From: JACPFV01 sp035526825
GTDB lineage: Bacteria; Pseudomonadota; Gammaproteobacteria; Nevskiales; Nevskiaceae
Reading direction: 5' to 3'
Assembly (NCBI GenBank): GCA_035526825.1
Contig: DATLBT010000081.1
Location: 1-64,000 of the forward strand
DNA: 64,000 nucleotides
The position numbers and the translations under genes are program-made. This document shows, one piece after another, positions 62,960 to 64,000 of this stretch (positions are counted from its first letter, which is position 1; each line of letters opens with the position of its first letter). The notes below the pieces were generated by a model. It was given only the letters and a program-made list of their open reading frames with translations. It was not told the origin of the DNA and ran no database searches.

Positions 62960-63268
62960 GGGTAGTTACCCTCGTTATTTGAAGGAAAGTCGCAGCGCGT
63001 AGCGCGTGCCCTGAATGCGCGTGATGGCGTGATGCGCGGAAAAAGGCCGGTCATGATATCCGCCCATGTTGCAGTGCGTAAGTGCGCACGCGGGATTTTC
63101 GTCCTACACTGCCCCGGCGAGTCCGATCACGGGCATGGAGGGGAAACCGTGACCCTCGCGATCGGATGGCGCTGCGCTACCTCGGGGGCGTGCAGCGCGC
63201 CGCGCAACCCACTCATCTCCTCCTTTGAAGTTCTATCAGGCTTGTCGTCTGAAGGGAGACCACAGTCC
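62960..63268. promoter_or_regulatory. Divergent spacer between fadB and the histone-like gene
   Basis: About 309 bases without a convincing gene. Next to fadB is GGGTAGTTACCC (62961-62972), a short inverted repeat. A TACACT at 63105-63110 could be the -10 of the histone-like gene, leaving a leader of roughly 150 bases. The leader is open in the histone-like frame from about 63149, but it has no ribosome-binding site as good as GAAGGGAG before the ATG at 63269. No recognisable FadR- or PsrA-type box was seen. Confidence 0.4.
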
Positions 63269-63655
63269 ATGGCTAAGAAACGCAAACCCAGTGCCGGCCT
63301 GCGCAAACTGCGCGCGCGTGCCAGCAAGGTGGCTCGCAAGGCACGCGTCCAGGCGCGCTCGCGCGTGCGCCGCGCAACCAGTCGCGCCAAAACCTCGCTG
63401 CGCAAGGTGAAGAGCAAGGCGAAGAGCACAGCCACGCGCGTCAAGAAAAAGGCCGCCAGCGTCCAGCGCACCGCGGTCAAACGCGTCAGCAAGGCACACG
63501 CCGAGGTGATCTCGCGCGCCGCCATGGCGACCACGCGGGTGAAGGCGATGATGCCGGCCAGCTTGCTGCCAACCCCGCCGCCGGCTCCGGCGCCGCTGTC
63601 GATGACGCCGATGAACACCGCCACGGGGGTCAACGGGTCCGGCGACACGCTCTAG
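63269..63655 (+). CDS. Histone H1-like Lys/Ala/Arg-rich basic protein
   Basis: 128 residues from an ATG with GAAGGGAG ten bases upstream. Residues 1-80 are almost entirely Lys, Arg, Ala, Ser and Thr (MAKKRKPSAGLRKLRARASK; KSKAKSTATRVKKKAASVQR), like the H1-type tails of Bordetella BpH1/AlgP-type proteins. The C-terminus changes to a Pro-rich segment (LLPTPPPAPAPLS). DNA binding and nucleoid compaction are inferred from composition. A strong terminator follows. Confidence 0.8.
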   Translation: MAKKRKPSAGLRKLRARASKVARKARVQARSRVRRATSRAKTSLRKVKSKAKSTATRVKKKAASVQRTAVKRVSKAHAEVISRAAMATTRVKAMMPASLLPTPPPAPAPLSMTPMNTATGVNGSGDTL

Positions 63656-63691
63656 GCTGAACCCCGCCGGCCTGTTACCGGCGGCGCACCC

Positions 63692-63720
63692 AACGGCGCG
63701 GAACCTTCCGCGCCGTTTTT
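63692..63720 (+). terminator. Rho-independent terminator of the histone-like gene
   Basis: AACGGCGCGGAA and TTCCGCGCCGTT form a perfect 12-bp stem with a two-base CC loop, and the T run continues to 63720. It is the clearest intrinsic terminator in the window. Confidence 0.9.
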
Positions 63721-63747
63721 CATTGGCGCCGGATACATTAAGACACC

Positions 63748-64000
63748 ATGCCCCTGTCGCTCGAGCAAAGTACCGCGCTGTGCCGCCTGCTGGCCGATGC
63801 CAGCCGCCTGCGGCTCCTGCTGCTGCTCGAGAGCGAGGAGCTGTCCGTCGCCGAGCTGACCCAAATCACACGGCTCGCGCAGAGCCGCGTGTCCACGCAC
63901 TTGTCGCGGCTTCAGCGCGCGGGACTGGTCCAGCAGCGCCGCGAAGGCGCCGCCGCCTTCTACGCCGCGACCGCAGCAGGACGCGACAGTGCGACCGGCG
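63748..64000 (+). CDS. ArsR-family transcriptional regulator, N-terminal part
   Basis: The ATG at 63748 opens MPLSLEQSTALCRLLADASR; 84 residues are visible before the window ends. The winged helix-turn-helix has LRLLLLLESEELSVAELTQI and SRVSTHLSRLQRAGLVQQRR, then a beta wing (REGAAAFYAA). Members with this opening are often fused to a SAM-dependent methyltransferase domain, which would lie beyond the edge. No CXC metal site is seen in the recognition helix. Confidence 0.85.
   Translation, partial: MPLSLEQSTALCRLLADASRLRLLLLLESEELSVAELTQITRLAQSRVSTHLSRLQRAGLVQQRREGAAAFYAATAAGRDSATG

Noticed and set aside
63029..63268. An 80-residue N-terminal extension of the histone-like protein
   Set aside because: The extension is not basic, and a good ribosome-binding site sits right before the ATG at 63269.

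Overview
This 64-kb, high-GC window is a chromosomal segment of a Gram-negative bacterium of the phylum Pseudomonadota. The backbone order queG / nnr-tsaE, amiC-mutL-miaA-hfq-hflX-hflK-hflC-DUF2065-hisZ-purA-tRNA-Leu-rnr-rlmB-rpsF-rpsR-rplI-dnaB-alr is the Pseudomonas/Xanthomonas-type arrangement. An ilvN-ilvC-pssA-leuA run is common in Betaproteobacteria and some Gammaproteobacteria. priB is absent between rpsF and rpsR. The class (gamma or beta) cannot be settled from the window alone.

Layout. (1) 1-4.9 kb: the start of radA, then a coupled eukaryotic-type signalling trio of CHASE2 Ser/Thr kinase, PP2C phosphatase and tandem-FHA protein. (2) 5-26.3 kb: the housekeeping block, covering replication (dnaB), ribosomal proteins S6, S18 and L9, RNA processing and modification (rnr, rlmB, miaA, queG), wall metabolism (alr, amiC), mismatch repair (mutL), membrane proteolysis control (hflKC), hfq, purA, hisZ and tsaE. 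(3) 26.3-39.2 kb: pgi, a DUF3336-patatin protein, a moxR-DUF58-transglutaminase operon, kynA, a small acyltransferase, a udg-rimI-MFS operon and an HD-GYP response regulator. (4) 39.2-45.5 kb: leucine, isoleucine and valine synthesis. leuA lies behind a previously unannotated Leu-rich leader peptide; pssA, ilvC and ilvN follow, with a divergently transcribed ilvB. (5) 45.5-49.4 kb: a crotonase, then a coupled operon of Baeyer-Villiger monooxygenase, esterase and TetR regulator that looks like a ketone-to-ester-to-acid degradation unit. (6) 49.4-59.6 kb: the most unusual part, three genes chained by GTGA overlaps. They encode a LysM/FimV-TPR-beta-barrel protein resembling surface-lipoprotein assembly modulators, a FecR-domain protein and a 2018-residue lipoprotein with cadherin-like, propeller-like, TSP3 and beta-helix regions. 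A small Gly-rich lipoprotein lies upstream. (7) 59.6-64 kb: fadB-fadA, a histone-H1-like basic protein and the start of an ArsR regulator.

Small non-coding structures are frequent at gene ends. They include two members of an AAGGCGC-type palindromic repeat family, a telomere-like GGGATTAGGG inverted repeat between moxR and the DUF58 gene, long hairpins after ilvB and after the crotonase gene, and a 21-bp palindrome that absorbs the CCA end of tRNA-Leu. No rRNA, CRISPR array, insertion sequence, integrase or prophage gene was seen. Start codons were refined by hand where an extended frame ran past the family start.
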